DNA of 48,980 nt from Gemmatimonadota bacterium (lineage in GTDB: Bacteria > Gemmatimonadota > Gemmatimonadetes > Palauibacterales > Palauibacteraceae): the NCBI GenBank assembly GCA_020351855.1, contig CP070670.1, positions 1,037,461-1,086,440 on the forward strand. Reading direction: 5' to 3'. The position numbers and the translations under genes were made by a program. The number at the start of each line of letters is the position of its first letter. The stretch's first letter is position 1. Positions 1-8,674 of the stretch are shown here, piece after piece. The notes under the pieces were generated by a model. It was not told the origin of the DNA. It searched no databases and saw only the letters and a list, made by a program, of their open reading frames with translations.

Positions 1-191
1 CCGAGCATCGTGAGGCCGACGCTCATGCCGCAGCCGCCGCAGTTCGTGTTGCCCGGCCGCAGCAGGCACTCCTCGGTGCAGGGGATGCTCGGCATGCTCG
101 GCAGCGCCGGCTCCGGCCGACCGCCGAGCCCGATCTGCTCTTCGCGGCTCAACTCCCGGCCCTGCGGCCCGGCCTCTCCGTGGCGCGCCAT
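1..191 (-). CDS. porB: 2-oxoacid:ferredoxin oxidoreductase, beta (TPP-binding) subunit, N-terminal fragment
   Basis: Partial gene running off the left window edge; about 63 N-terminal residues are visible. The ATG at 191 overlaps the TGA of the upstream alpha subunit (TGATG), a typical translational coupling of porA and porB. The visible end has Cys38 and Cys42 in a non-conserved leader, then NCGGCGM with Cys51 and Cys54. This matches the CxxC near the start of PorB proteins that binds the proximal 4Fe-4S cluster next to thiamine diphosphate. By family, the beta subunit carries TPP and this cluster and decarboxylates the 2-oxoacid together with alpha. The TPP-binding motif lies outside the window. 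Pyruvate is the likeliest substrate because the adjacent alpha subunit is PorA-like, but 2-ketoisovalerate or 2-oxoglutarate cannot be excluded. Confidence 0.8.
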   Translation of the reverse strand, partial: MARHGEAGPQGRELSREEQIGLGGRPEPALPSMPSIPCTEECLLRPGNTNCGGCGMSVGLTML

Positions 192-1381
192 CAGCCCGCC
201 CCCGCCGGACTGCCCATCCCCATCCACACCGGACGCTCCGCCTCGCTCCGGGCTTCCAGATCGGCAAGCACGTCGTCGATCATCGCAGGCGTCACGTCGC
301 CGCCGCCTACACCGGTCAGGTAATCCTGGATGAGCAGCCCGTCTCCAGCGCCCTGAAAGACCGAGCGCAGCTCCTGCCAGAAGATGCCGCCCACGCCGGC
401 GGCGTAGTTGCGATCGAGAACGCCCACCTTCCGTGCGCTACGGCAGGCCTCCCGCACCGCCGACTCGGGGAACGGCCGAAACATCTTGATCTTGACCAGA
501 CCGATCCTCTCTCCGTCGGCGCGCCGGCGGCGAACCACCTCGCGGGCGGTGGTCGCGATCGTCCCCGACACCACCAGCACCTTCTCCGCATCCTCCGTGA
601 ACAGCGCCTGGACCGCGTCCCCGGGATCTCGCCCCAGCCCCTCGATGAAGGCGCTGCGGCTCTCCTCGAACACCTCGGGGACCCGGCTCATCGCCTCGTC
701 GATCTCCAGGCGCAGGGACATCGCGACGTTCGGCCACACGAGACCGCCCAGCGTGGTCGGATCCTCGTGCCGCATTCGGTGGGGCAGGTCGAGCGGCGGA
801 AGGTAGCGGTCGATCACCCCCTGTTCGGGCAGCTCGGTGCCCATCTGGGTGTGCGAGAGGATGAAGGCATCCATCGCCACGAGCACGGGCAGGAGAATCC
901 GCCGATCCTCTCCCAGCCGGAAGGCGAGCAAGGTCGTGTCCAACACCTCCTGGTTGTCCTCGCAGTAGAACTGGATCCACGGAAAGTCGCGCAACATGAG
1001 CGTGTCGCCCTGATCGGCCCAGATGTTCCAAGGCGGGCCCAGCGTGCGGTTGACCGCCACCATGATGATCGGGAGTCGATAGAATCCCGCCACCATGATG
1101 TTCTCCACCATGTACGCGATGCCGTTGGAGGAGCTCGCCGTGAACGCGCGCGCGCCGGCCAGCGACGCGCCGATCGACACGCCCATCGCGCTGTGCTCGC
1201 TCTCGACCGGCACGACTCGAGTCTTGGTGAAGGGAAAGCTCGCCACGTACTCGACGATCTCCGTCTGCGGGGTGATCGGGTAGATCCCGCAGGCGGCTCC
1301 GCGCGCCCCCCGGTTGGCCTCGGCCGCCACGCTGAGGGCGTAGCCGGCGGCGTGATTTCCCGTCACCAGGTCGGCAGGCAT
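191..1381 (-). CDS. porA: pyruvate:ferredoxin oxidoreductase-type alpha subunit
   Basis: 396 residues, normal for a stand-alone PorA. Near the N terminus is GIYPITPQTEIVEY, the conserved PITP motif of the pyrimidine-binding domain, followed by ESEHSAMG (the conserved glutamate region contacting the TPP aminopyrimidine). FYCEDNQEVLD at about 145-155 resembles the EDNQEALD block of PorA proteins. The second half (about 265-370) is the transketolase C-terminal-like domain. The ATG has AGGAG 7 bases upstream, and its stop overlaps the beta-subunit start. The fused gamma/delta gene ends 31 bases upstream, so the three genes form one transcription unit encoding a complete enzyme for reversible oxidative decarboxylation of a 2-oxoacid to an acyl-CoA. 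The substrate is inferred from family resemblance only. Confidence 0.85.
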   Translation of the reverse strand: MPADLVTGNHAAGYALSVAAEANRGARGAACGIYPITPQTEIVEYVASFPFTKTRVVPVESEHSAMGVSIGASLAGARAFTASSSNGIAYMVENIMVAGFYRLPIIMVAVNRTLGPPWNIWADQGDTLMLRDFPWIQFYCEDNQEVLDTTLLAFRLGEDRRILLPVLVAMDAFILSHTQMGTELPEQGVIDRYLPPLDLPHRMRHEDPTTLGGLVWPNVAMSLRLEIDEAMSRVPEVFEESRSAFIEGLGRDPGDAVQALFTEDAEKVLVVSGTIATTAREVVRRRRADGERIGLVKIKMFRPFPESAVREACRSARKVGVLDRNYAAGVGGIFWQELRSVFQGAGDGLLIQDYLTGVGGGDVTPAMIDDVLADLEARSEAERPVWMGMGSPAGAG

Positions 1382-1412
1382 CGGACGGCTCCTATCGGCG
1401 GCCCGTCGGCCC

Positions 1413-3686
1413 TCAGAGGTGGCTCATGAGGATCACGTTGCGCGGGCACTCGGTCACGCAGACACCGCAACCCTTGCAGTAGGCAGAATCGAACACGAGG
1501 TCGTGCCCGACGCGTTTGAGCACGCCCTCCGGGCAGTAGGTCACGCAGAGGTCGCACTCGTTGCACACGCCGCAGGACAGGCAGCGCTGGGCCTCCCCCG
1601 CATCAGGGAGCCCCATGTGGATTTCATCGAACGTCGATCGGCGCACCTCCGGCGGTACGTGCGCCCCTTCCGCCACCGGCTGTCGCTCGAACAGATGGAG
1701 GCGCATGGCATCGGCGCGAATCACTTCGTCATGCCTGATCTCCACGTCGGGACGCGCCCGGGCATGCTCCGTGATCGGTAGGTGCTCGCCGTTGAGCGCC
1801 GCATGGATCTGCAAGGCGGACCGTCGTCCGCTTCCGATGGCGCCGGCAACCGTTCCCTCGTTCGTCGCCAGGTCGCCCACGGCGAAGACCGGCGTCTCGA
1901 GCAACCCGAGCAACCGCTCCCCCTCCCGCACCTCCGTGCCTTCGGGGAACACGCTCATGTCGGGCGATTGGCCCAGGGCGAGGATCAAGCGGTGACAGGA
2001 AATCTCGAAATCCGAGTCCTGGACCTCGACCGGGCGCCGCCGACCCGACGCGTCCGGCGCGCCCAGCTCCATGCGGCGACAGGTCAGCCGGTAGCTTCGC
2101 GGTGCGCCGTTACCTGAACCTCCGGGCCGCAGGAGGACGGGCTGCGTGAGGAAGTCGATCGGAATGCCTTCCTCGAGCGCCTCGTCGATCTCCTCTCGAA
2201 TCGCCGGCATCTCGCGGCGCGTCCGCCGGTACACGACGCGGACGCTGTTCGCCCCGAGCCGCAACGCCGACCGCGCGGCATCCATGGCCGTGTTGCCCCC
2301 GCCGACCACGACGACATCCTCTCCGTCCACACGCACCTCGTCTCGGTGCGAACGATCGAGGAAATCGATCCCCTGCTCCACCGCCTCGCTGTTCCCGACA
2401 CCGAGGCGCAGCCCGCGCAGCTCCTGGAGGCCGGTAGCGACGAGGACCGCATCGAACTCCCGGCTCAGCTCGAGCAGCCCCGCACGATCGATCGGATGGT
2501 CGGTCACCATGCGGACCCCGAGGCCGAGGACGCGTCCGACCTCTCGATCCAGCACGTCTTCCGGCAGGCGGAACCTGGGAATCCCGGTACGCAGCAGCCC
2601 ACCGATCTGCGGGCCGGCCTCGTGAACGGTCACCGGGTATCCGAGCCGCGCCAGCTGGTAGGCGGCCGACAGGCCGGCCGGCCCCGAGCCCACGACCGCG
2701 ACGCACTCCGGGCGCGCCCGGGAAACCGCCACCTCGGCCCGTCCGCGGTCGCCGGCGAAGCGCTCCAATTGCCGGACATTCACCGCCCCGTCCAGCTCGA
2801 TCCGGTTGCACGAGTCCATGCAGGGGGCCGGGCAGACCCGGCCGCAGGTCGCCGGAAACGGCGTCGTGCGCAGAAGGATCGCCAGGGCCTCGTCCGCATC
2901 GTCCCGGGCCAGAGCGTGCAGGAAGCCCTGGACATCGTTGCCGGCCGGACAGACGTGGTTGCACGGAGGCACGTACTGCTGGCGCTTCGGCTGCTGGGTG
3001 GCCCACTCGCCGGTGCGGATGCCCGGGAGCCCGCCTCCCGCGCCCTCCAGGAAGCTGGGGCCCCTTCCCGTCGCTACGAACGGCGAGGACGCCGCCTCCG
3101 AACCCGTGGCTTCCGTAACTCCGCGCGGGGGTCGCTGCAGCGCCTCCGCACGTCTCACCCGCTCGTAGGCCTGTCCGGCCGCCGTCTCGTTGCCCCCCCT
3201 GAAGCCCAGGTGCTCGAGAGCCGCGCGGATCTCCTGGAGAGCGATCCCGAGCAGGGCGCCCACCGCTCCCGCCAGGGCGGTGTTCACGATCGGCACGCTC
3301 CGCGTGCCGAGCCTGTTGTCGCGCGCGATCGAGGTCGCGTCGACCGTGGCGAGGCGATTGTGCGGGAACTGCTCGGCGAACGTCTCCGGAGGCTCGGGCG
3401 TGTTGATCAGAATCCAACCGCCCGGTTTGAGGCCGCTCGCGACGCCGGGACCGACCAGCGTCGGATCGAGGACCACGACATGGTCGGGCGCATAGATGAG
3501 GTTCCGGTTGGCTATGGCCGCATCGTCGTATCGACAGAACGCCTGGAGAGGCGCGCCGGAACGTTCCGCCGCATACAGGCCGAACGCCTGCACCGACTGG
3601 CCCTGGAGGAATCGTGACGTGGCGACGATCTTCGCCAGCGTTACGCCGCCCTGGCCGCCCCGGCCGTGAATGCGAATCTCCACCAT
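1413..3686 (-). CDS. gamma subunit - GltD-like FAD/NAD(P)H oxidoreductase - 2[4Fe-4S] delta ferredoxin fusion
   Basis: A 757-residue three-part fusion. Residues 1-185 are the 2-oxoacid oxidoreductase gamma domain (IHGRGGQGG near the start). Residues 235-305 are a GltD-type iron-sulfur domain with several paired cysteines (PPCNHVCPAG, TCGRVCPAPC). An FAD site (VVGSGPAGLSAAY, about 325) and an NAD(P)H site (VVGGGNTAMDAA, about 465) follow. The last 55 residues carry two ferredoxin clusters (CNECDLCVTYCP and CKGCGVCVTECP). The start at 3686 is chosen because AGGAG lies about 8 bases upstream and it opens directly into the gamma fold; an upstream ATG at 3713 lacks such a site. By family logic the delta clusters take electrons from the alpha/beta core and the GltD part can pass them to or from NAD(P). 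The enzyme may therefore couple pyruvate turnover directly to pyridine nucleotide. Confidence 0.88.
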   Translation of the reverse strand: MVEIRIHGRGGQGGVTLAKIVATSRFLQGQSVQAFGLYAAERSGAPLQAFCRYDDAAIANRNLIYAPDHVVVLDPTLVGPGVASGLKPGGWILINTPEPPETFAEQFPHNRLATVDATSIARDNRLGTRSVPIVNTALAGAVGALLGIALQEIRAALEHLGFRGGNETAAGQAYERVRRAEALQRPPRGVTEATGSEAASSPFVATGRGPSFLEGAGGGLPGIRTGEWATQQPKRQQYVPPCNHVCPAGNDVQGFLHALARDDADEALAILLRTTPFPATCGRVCPAPCMDSCNRIELDGAVNVRQLERFAGDRGRAEVAVSRARPECVAVVGSGPAGLSAAYQLARLGYPVTVHEAGPQIGGLLRTGIPRFRLPEDVLDREVGRVLGLGVRMVTDHPIDRAGLLELSREFDAVLVATGLQELRGLRLGVGNSEAVEQGIDFLDRSHRDEVRVDGEDVVVVGGGNTAMDAARSALRLGANSVRVVYRRTRREMPAIREEIDEALEEGIPIDFLTQPVLLRPGGSGNGAPRSYRLTCRRMELGAPDASGRRRPVEVQDSDFEISCHRLILALGQSPDMSVFPEGTEVREGERLLGLLETPVFAVGDLATNEGTVAGAIGSGRRSALQIHAALNGEHLPITEHARARPDVEIRHDEVIRADAMRLHLFERQPVAEGAHVPPEVRRSTFDEIHMGLPDAGEAQRCLSCGVCNECDLCVTYCPEGVLKRVGHDLVFDSAYCKGCGVCVTECPRNVILMSHL

Positions 3687-3795
3687 GGAGGGGCTCTCCT
3701 TCGTCTCCCGCAAAGCTAGAGGGCGCTCGTAACCGGGTCTGTAGGGCGGACTTCGCGTCCTTCTGTGGTGGATTCTCCCGCAGGGCGGACAGGCC

Positions 3796-4218
3796 TCACG
3801 CGGTCGGGCTCGCTCCTTCCATGGATTGCCTCGACGTCCGAACGCGATAGGCGAGGACCGGTGCCGTGAGGCTGGTGATCAGCACAAGAACCCAGACCCG
3901 ACCACGCCGCACGTCGTAGTCGGCCAACAGCGTCTCCCAGGAGTTGCCAAACAGGTAATGGCCGGCGAGAAACTCGAAGAGCACGGCGAGGAGCACCCAG
4001 ACGAGCCCTATGGCCAGCGCCGCACGCCGCGACGATGGCCCGATCCAGCCGAGGCTGAACAGGGCCACGAGGAAGATGACGAGGCAGAAGATGAGGGTGC
4101 CGGTGACGTGGCCCGCCGGCTCGCCCAGCGCCGGCGTGATGAACGCCTCGCGCGCCGCCCCGTTGAGGACGGCCAGGAAGGCGAGGAGAAACCAGATGAC
4201 GGCCGCGCGCTGCACCAT
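3796..4218 (-). CDS. small four-helix membrane protein, function unknown
   Basis: 140 residues with four hydrophobic stretches (about 5-25, 40-60, 67-87 and 107-123), so an integral inner-membrane protein. I do not recognise a named family. A polar turn with GPSSRR after the second helix and a basic C-terminal tail (RVRTSRQ) suggest that loops facing the cytoplasm are basic. The ATG lies one base after the TAG of the DinB-like gene, so it is the last gene of a corA-dinB-membrane protein string. The downstream 109 bases to the next gene contain no strong hairpin. Confidence 0.6.
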   Translation of the reverse strand: MVQRAAVIWFLLAFLAVLNGAAREAFITPALGEPAGHVTGTLIFCLVIFLVALFSLGWIGPSSRRAALAIGLVWVLLAVLFEFLAGHYLFGNSWETLLADYDVRRGRVWVLVLITSLTAPVLAYRVRTSRQSMEGASPTA

Positions 4219-4219
4219 G

Positions 4220-4777
4220 CTAGTCGCCCTCGCGCGCGCCCAGAACGGGCAGGTAGGCTCGCCACGGGCCCACCTGCGCGCCGAGCTGCTTTGCCATGAT
4301 CCTGGAGATCTGGGCGATATGGTTCAGGTCGTGCACGGCCCAGGTGGCAAGCAGCTCCGCCGCCGTCACCTCGCCGAGCTCCGGGTGGCGTCCTCTGCGG
4401 GCCAGGTCCTCGGGGCCGAGGTCGAGCGCCTCAAGCATCCTCAGGTTCGTGGCCCGCAGGGCCTCGAAATCGTCGAGCAGATCCTCGACGCCCCGCCCCC
4501 TCGACGCCTCGAACTGCGCGAAGCGGTCGAAAGGTTCGAACTCGCGGGACCTCCCGTGCTCGAGGATGATACGCAGGCGCGGGATCCAATCCGTCCTCTC
4601 GCCGTGGATGAGGTGGCCGAGGACGTCGAACGGACTCCAGCTCTGCTCCCCCTCGTTGCCGCGCTCGAGCTGCTCAGGCAGGTCCGCCAGCAACGCGCCC
4701 AGCGTAGCAGGCGTGCGCTCCAGAACGGCCAGCACGGACTCGAGATCGACAGGCAGCGGGTCCAAAGCCTTGTTCAC
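4220..4777 (-). CDS. DinB-family (four-helix, metal-binding-like) protein
   Basis: 185 residues from a GTG at 4777 that overlaps the corA TGA by four bases (GTGA). An upstream in-frame start at 4888 would lie wholly inside corA, so the overlap start is preferred. The protein begins with the typical DinB helix (VDLESVLAVLERTP) and has WSPFDVLGHLIHGE, with the first conserved His in helix 2. It ends with TWAVHDLNHIAQI, the HxxxH-type region of the family. DinB-like proteins are four-helix bundles that bind a divalent metal through three histidines; many act as thiol transferases or hydrolases with unassigned substrates. The specific role here is unknown. Position behind corA suggests co-transcription rather than a shared function. 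Confidence 0.8.
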   Translation of the reverse strand: MNKALDPLPVDLESVLAVLERTPATLGALLADLPEQLERGNEGEQSWSPFDVLGHLIHGERTDWIPRLRIILEHGRSREFEPFDRFAQFEASRGRGVEDLLDDFEALRATNLRMLEALDLGPEDLARRGRHPELGEVTAAELLATWAVHDLNHIAQISRIMAKQLGAQVGPWRAYLPVLGAREGD

Positions 4778-5871
4778 GTGAACCAGCCCCTTCGCCAGAT
4801 CAGCCACAAAAAGGCCGCGGCCACGCCCGCCATCAGGGAGAGCGCGAACGGATAGCCCAAGAACCAGTTGAGCTCGGGCATGTTCCACGGAGACACGTCC
4901 GAGTTGAAGTTCATCCCGTAGACCCCGGCGATGAAGCCGAGCGGAATGAAGATGGTGGCCACGATCGTCAGCACCTTCATGACCTCGTTCATCCGGTTGC
5001 TGACGGCCGAGAGATACGTGGCCATCAAGTCGCTCGAGATCTCGCGCTGTGTCTCCAAGAGGTCCATGATCCGGATCGCGTGGTCGTAGGTGTCCCGCAG
5101 GAACACGGCGGTCTCCGCCCGGATGTAGGAAGCCTCGCGGAGCAGCGTGTTGAGGGCCTCGCGGTGTGGCCCCACGGCCCGCCTCAGTTCCACCAGGGTG
5201 CGGCGGATACGATGGATCTGGTGGACCGTCGACTTGTCCGGTGCGTCGAGCACCTCGTCCTCCAGCCGGTGGAGCTCCTCCCCGGTGATGTCCAGGATGG
5301 GAAAGAAGGAGTCCACGATCGCATCCAGCAGGGCGTACACGAGGTAGTCGGGGCTGGAGCTCCGGACGCGAAGCCTCCCCTTCCGGATCCGCTCGCGGAC
5401 GCTCTCGAACACATCGCCCGGGCGCTCCTGAATCGTCAGCACGTACGCGGACCCGAGGAAGATGGACACCTGTTCCGTCTGCGGCAGGTCGGCCGTCGGC
5501 ATCCGGGCCACAATGAACAGGTACTCATCGTAGGGCTCGACCTTGGCCCTCTGACCGAGGTTGACGACATCCTCCATCGCGAGCAGATGGACGCGGAAGA
5601 TCTCCCCGATCCGCCGGAGCAGCTCCCCGTTCCCGATCCCGTCCACGTTGATCCAGACCACCGGCCACCGTCCGAGCTCCGCACGGATCTCCTCGGGATC
5701 CTCGATCGTCCGCTCCACGAGATCATCCGCGCTGTAGGCGATGAGCTGCATGGCCGGGTGCGGCGCGGCCGGATCGAAGACGAGGGTGCCCGGCGCGGTG
5801 CCCGGCTCCAGGTAGCGGCCAGGGCGAACGGGGGCCCGCTTTCCGAGGCGATGACGGCGGAGCTTGCTCAT
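4774..5871 (-). CDS. corA: CorA magnesium/cobalt transporter
   Basis: 365 residues, a full-length CorA. The long N-terminal cytoplasmic domain (about 1-300) is followed by two membrane helices near the C terminus. The signature GMN lies at the end of the first helix (GVYGMNFN, around 317-322), then an acidic/proline loop (MPELNW) and a final helix ending in basic residues. Homopentameric CorA channels import Mg2+ and sometimes Co2+ or Ni2+. A GGGAGG lies about 5 bases upstream of the ATG. The gene leads a short minus-strand string with the DinB-like and small membrane protein genes. No Mg2+-sensing leader is evident in the 51 bases before it. Confidence 0.95.
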   Translation of the reverse strand: MSKLRRHRLGKRAPVRPGRYLEPGTAPGTLVFDPAAPHPAMQLIAYSADDLVERTIEDPEEIRAELGRWPVVWINVDGIGNGELLRRIGEIFRVHLLAMEDVVNLGQRAKVEPYDEYLFIVARMPTADLPQTEQVSIFLGSAYVLTIQERPGDVFESVRERIRKGRLRVRSSSPDYLVYALLDAIVDSFFPILDITGEELHRLEDEVLDAPDKSTVHQIHRIRRTLVELRRAVGPHREALNTLLREASYIRAETAVFLRDTYDHAIRIMDLLETQREISSDLMATYLSAVSNRMNEVMKVLTIVATIFIPLGFIAGVYGMNFNSDVSPWNMPELNWFLGYPFALSLMAGVAAAFLWLIWRRGWFT

Positions 5872-5922
5872 CTGGACCTCCCGGTCAACGGGGAACGTCC
5901 GGGGCGCACGATCGAGCCCGCG

Positions 5923-7401
5923 TCACACGGCGAGGAGCGCCGCATAAAGATCCACGCCGTACCAGAGATTCGCGACGCGGAGGTTCTCATCCGCCGCGTG
6001 CTGGTTGTTGTCGTGGTTCGCGATCGGCACGACCACCGCCGGCTTGCCGAGACTCTCCGTGAATAGATACAGGGGCATCGAAGCTCCGGACATGGGAACC
6101 AGCAGCGGGGGCTCGCCGGCGGCTGTGGTGACGGCCTCGACGACGCCGGCCACCGTCGGGTGCTCCATGGACGTCGTGCCTGCGCGGTAGCCCCGGTGGC
6201 GGATCACCCGGGCCACCCACGGATGGCGCATCCGCGTGTCGTGGTCCGGGGGGACCCTGACGATGTGGAATCCCTGCCGGGCTATGTGGCGCTCCACAAG
6301 GTCCAGCATCGCGTCGGGATCGCAGCCGCGGCCCAGGCGGAGACTGATCGAGGCCTCCGCGGTCGCGGGAATCACGTTCCGGGCTCGCTCTCCGACCTGG
6401 GCGCTGCGCAGCCCGCGTATCGTCACCGACGGCAGCATGTTGCACTCGCTGCGCGAGAGGCCGTCGAACCCCGCCCGGCTGAGGCCGAGTTCCTCGCGGA
6501 GCTCATCATCGCATTCCGGCAGACGGGCAAGGGCTTCCCTTTCGGCAGCCGTCGCCGGCACACAAGCCTGGTAGAAGCCCTCCACGCTGACGCGGCCCGC
6601 CTCGTCAAACAGGCTGGCGAGCAACCGCGCCAGCGCCACGCCGGGCTCCGGTACCCAGTTGCCGTAGTGGCCGCTGTGCAGCGACCTTGCCGGCCCGTAC
6701 ACCGTGAGCTCGAAGCCCGTCACGCCCCGCACACCGAAGAGCAGCTGCGGCCGGCGGCTCGGATGGACGGGTCCGTCCAGAAGCAGCCACAGATCCACGT
6801 CCTGATAGGAATCCCCATACAGCTCCAGAATTCGCGGGAGGTTCAGGGAGCTCGACTCCTCCTCGCCATCGAACAGCAGCTTCAGGTTCGAGGTGATCGG
6901 CTGGCCGGCCGCCTGCAGCGCGTCGATCGCGGCGGCGAGGGCGGAAAACGGTGCCTTGTCGTCTGCGGCGGAACGCGCGTAGACGCGCCACTCAGGATCG
7001 ATCGCCGCGCCCCTCTTCGGGAGCGGGATGGGACGACCTCCCGCCTCCAGCGGCCCCGTGCACAGCGTCGGCTCCCATGGGCCGAAGGTCCAACGGCCCG
7101 GGTTCACCGGTTGGCCATCGTAGTGGGCGTAGATGCCGATGGTGCGCCGCGGCTCCGGAGATCGCAGCTCTCCGTAGACGAACGGCGGCCCGGTGCGAAG
7201 ACTGAGCAGATCGGTGCGGACGCGACGTCGCGCGAACGTCGCGGCCAGCAACTCGGCATTCGCCTGCAGGTCCGCCCGCTTCGCAGCCACGTTCGGAATG
7301 GCGAGGAGCTTCACGAACTCCCGCAGGATGTGGCTCGCGGCGCGCCCGCGGTGGGTGCGGGAGATCTCAACGGCCCGACTGACTGCACTTTCGGCAGGCA
7401 T
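5923..7401 (-). CDS. M20-family metallopeptidase (dipeptidase-like)
   Basis: 492 residues from ATG 7401; an in-frame GTG four codons earlier is possible. The di-zinc motifs of clan MH are present: AHYDGQPV (first His/Asp), SAADDK (bridging Asp), FDGEEESSS (the Glu pair that binds and activates water) and a C-terminal NNQHAADE (last His). The lid/dimerisation domain spans roughly residues 210-330 with SLHSGHYGN, as in cytosolic non-specific dipeptidases and DapE relatives. There is no signal peptide, so it acts in the cytoplasm. Open-reading extension upstream beyond 7401 is antisense to the PLP gene and is not real. It is transcribed divergently from the operon at 7588-14328, which contains a dipeptide epimerase and an amidohydrolase, so it may supply or degrade the dipeptide substrates of that set. 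Confidence 0.9.
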   Translation of the reverse strand: MPAESAVSRAVEISRTHRGRAASHILREFVKLLAIPNVAAKRADLQANAELLAATFARRRVRTDLLSLRTGPPFVYGELRSPEPRRTIGIYAHYDGQPVNPGRWTFGPWEPTLCTGPLEAGGRPIPLPKRGAAIDPEWRVYARSAADDKAPFSALAAAIDALQAAGQPITSNLKLLFDGEEESSSLNLPRILELYGDSYQDVDLWLLLDGPVHPSRRPQLLFGVRGVTGFELTVYGPARSLHSGHYGNWVPEPGVALARLLASLFDEAGRVSVEGFYQACVPATAAEREALARLPECDDELREELGLSRAGFDGLSRSECNMLPSVTIRGLRSAQVGERARNVIPATAEASISLRLGRGCDPDAMLDLVERHIARQGFHIVRVPPDHDTRMRHPWVARVIRHRGYRAGTTSMEHPTVAGVVEAVTTAAGEPPLLVPMSGASMPLYLFTESLGKPAVVVPIANHDNNQHAADENLRVANLWYGVDLYAALLAV

Positions 7402-7587
7402 CGTCGATTCCACGGTGCGAGGCAACAGGGTGGAATGTAGGAGCGACGGGGCTGGGCTCCAAGAGACGGATCGGTCTGGATGCACGGCCGGCGGAATCAT
7501 GGCACCGATCCCTCTCGAGACGTTAGATTCCGCGGCGGAGCGCGCCGCGGCGCGGCGTCGGTAGGCCATCACTCGCGTGAGATCAGC
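7402..7587. other. divergent intergenic region between M20 peptidase and PLP-enzyme operon
   Basis: 186 bases separating two outward-facing transcription units, so promoters for both strands should lie here. I see a GC-rich run of CGCGG/GCGCC repeats around 7530-7560 and a TAGATT that could be a -10 for the plus strand near 7522. No convincing -35 partner or operator palindrome was found. A shared control region for the dipeptidase and the operon is a reasonable inference. Confidence 0.3.
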
Positions 7588-8673
7588 GTGCCCGAACAAC
7601 CCGCCCCCCTGCCCAGCCTGCTCGACGGCGCCGCGGCCTCGGTCGAACCGGTCAGCAGGGAATCCGAGGCGTTTCGCCGCATCGCGGCCGACCCGTCGCT
7701 GGACCTCGTTCTGCGGCTCGAAGCGTACGAGGACATCATCGCCTCCGAGGTCGGCGACACCCGGCTTGTCAGGGCCCGCAACATCGAGCGGGACGCGGCC
7801 ATCCGACAGCTCTTCCTCAAGTTCGAGGGCGGAAACCCCACCGGAACCCAAAAGGATCGCATCGCCTTCGCCCAGGTCCACGATGCGCTGCGGCGCGGGT
7901 ACGATGCGGTCACCCTCGCGAGCTGCGGCAATTACGGCACCGCCGTCGCGTTCGCATGCTCCCTGGCCGGCATGCAATGCGTCGTTCACATCCCGAGCTC
8001 GTACCACACCCGGCGACTCGAGGAGATCATCTCGCTCGGCGCGAAGATCATTCGCACCCCGGTCGACTACGAGGGCGCGGTCGATGCCTCGAAGCAGCAG
8101 GCCGAGCAGCAGGGCCTGTACGATGCCAACCCGGGCGGCGCGAACACGGTCCTTCAGCTGGTCGCCTACGGGGAGATCGCCAACGAGATCTATGACGAGC
8201 TCCGCGACGCGCCCGCCGTCGTCGCGGCACCGGTGTCGAACGGCACGACGATCGCCGGCATCTGGCGCGGCTTCGCGACCCTGCATCGGCGCGGGAAGAC
8301 CTCGCGCATGCCGCGCATCGTCGCTGGATCCTCGCACGGCAAGAACCCGATCGTGCGATCCTTCCTCAAGGGGTTTGATGAGTGCCGGGATCTCGATCCG
8401 GCGGGTCTCAAGGAAACCCAGGTGAACGAGCCACTCATCAACTGGCACTCCTTCGATGGCGACTGGGCTCTGCAGGCGATCCGCGCGACGGACGGCTGGG
8501 CGGACAACGCGAGCGACCGGGAGCTGCGGCAGCACGCCCGCATCCTGCGTGAAAAGGAGGGGCTCAGCGTGCTGCCCGCGTCGACCGCCGGTCTGTCCGT
8601 GCTGCTGGAGCGCCACCGCCAGTCCCCGCTGCCGGGCGACCGCTACGTTGCCGTCCTGACCGGTCGGCGCTGA
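7588..8673 (+). CDS. PLP-dependent threonine-synthase/cysteine-synthase-like enzyme (fold type II)
   Basis: 361 residues from GTG 7588. The probable Schiff-base lysine is Lys89 in GGNPTGTQKDR, matching the GxxKDR block of threonine synthase (usually SFKDR, here TQKDR). SCGNYGTAVAF at about 112-122 is the glycine-asparagine loop that grips the PLP phosphate or substrate carboxylate, and PVSNGTT around 213-219 is the second conserved loop. Fold type II enzymes make or break bonds at C-beta/C-gamma of amino acids such as O-phosphohomoserine, O-acetylserine or serine. The unusual residues around Lys89 and the operon partners argue against ordinary threonine synthesis, and no homoserine kinase or dehydrogenase is nearby. 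The stop is one base before the GTG of the DUF1611 gene. The substrate is unknown. Confidence 0.85.
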   Translation: MPEQPAPLPSLLDGAAASVEPVSRESEAFRRIAADPSLDLVLRLEAYEDIIASEVGDTRLVRARNIERDAAIRQLFLKFEGGNPTGTQKDRIAFAQVHDALRRGYDAVTLASCGNYGTAVAFACSLAGMQCVVHIPSSYHTRRLEEIISLGAKIIRTPVDYEGAVDASKQQAEQQGLYDANPGGANTVLQLVAYGEIANEIYDELRDAPAVVAAPVSNGTTIAGIWRGFATLHRRGKTSRMPRIVAGSSHGKNPIVRSFLKGFDECRDLDPAGLKETQVNEPLINWHSFDGDWALQAIRATDGWADNASDRELRQHARILREKEGLSVLPASTAGLSVLLERHRQSPLPGDRYVAVLTGRR

Positions 8674-8674
8674 C

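Noticed and set aside
2110..3417. Alternative minus-strand frame within the gamma-GltD-delta gene
   Set aside because: Low-complexity Arg/Gly/Pro translation, a GC-skew shadow of the real frame.
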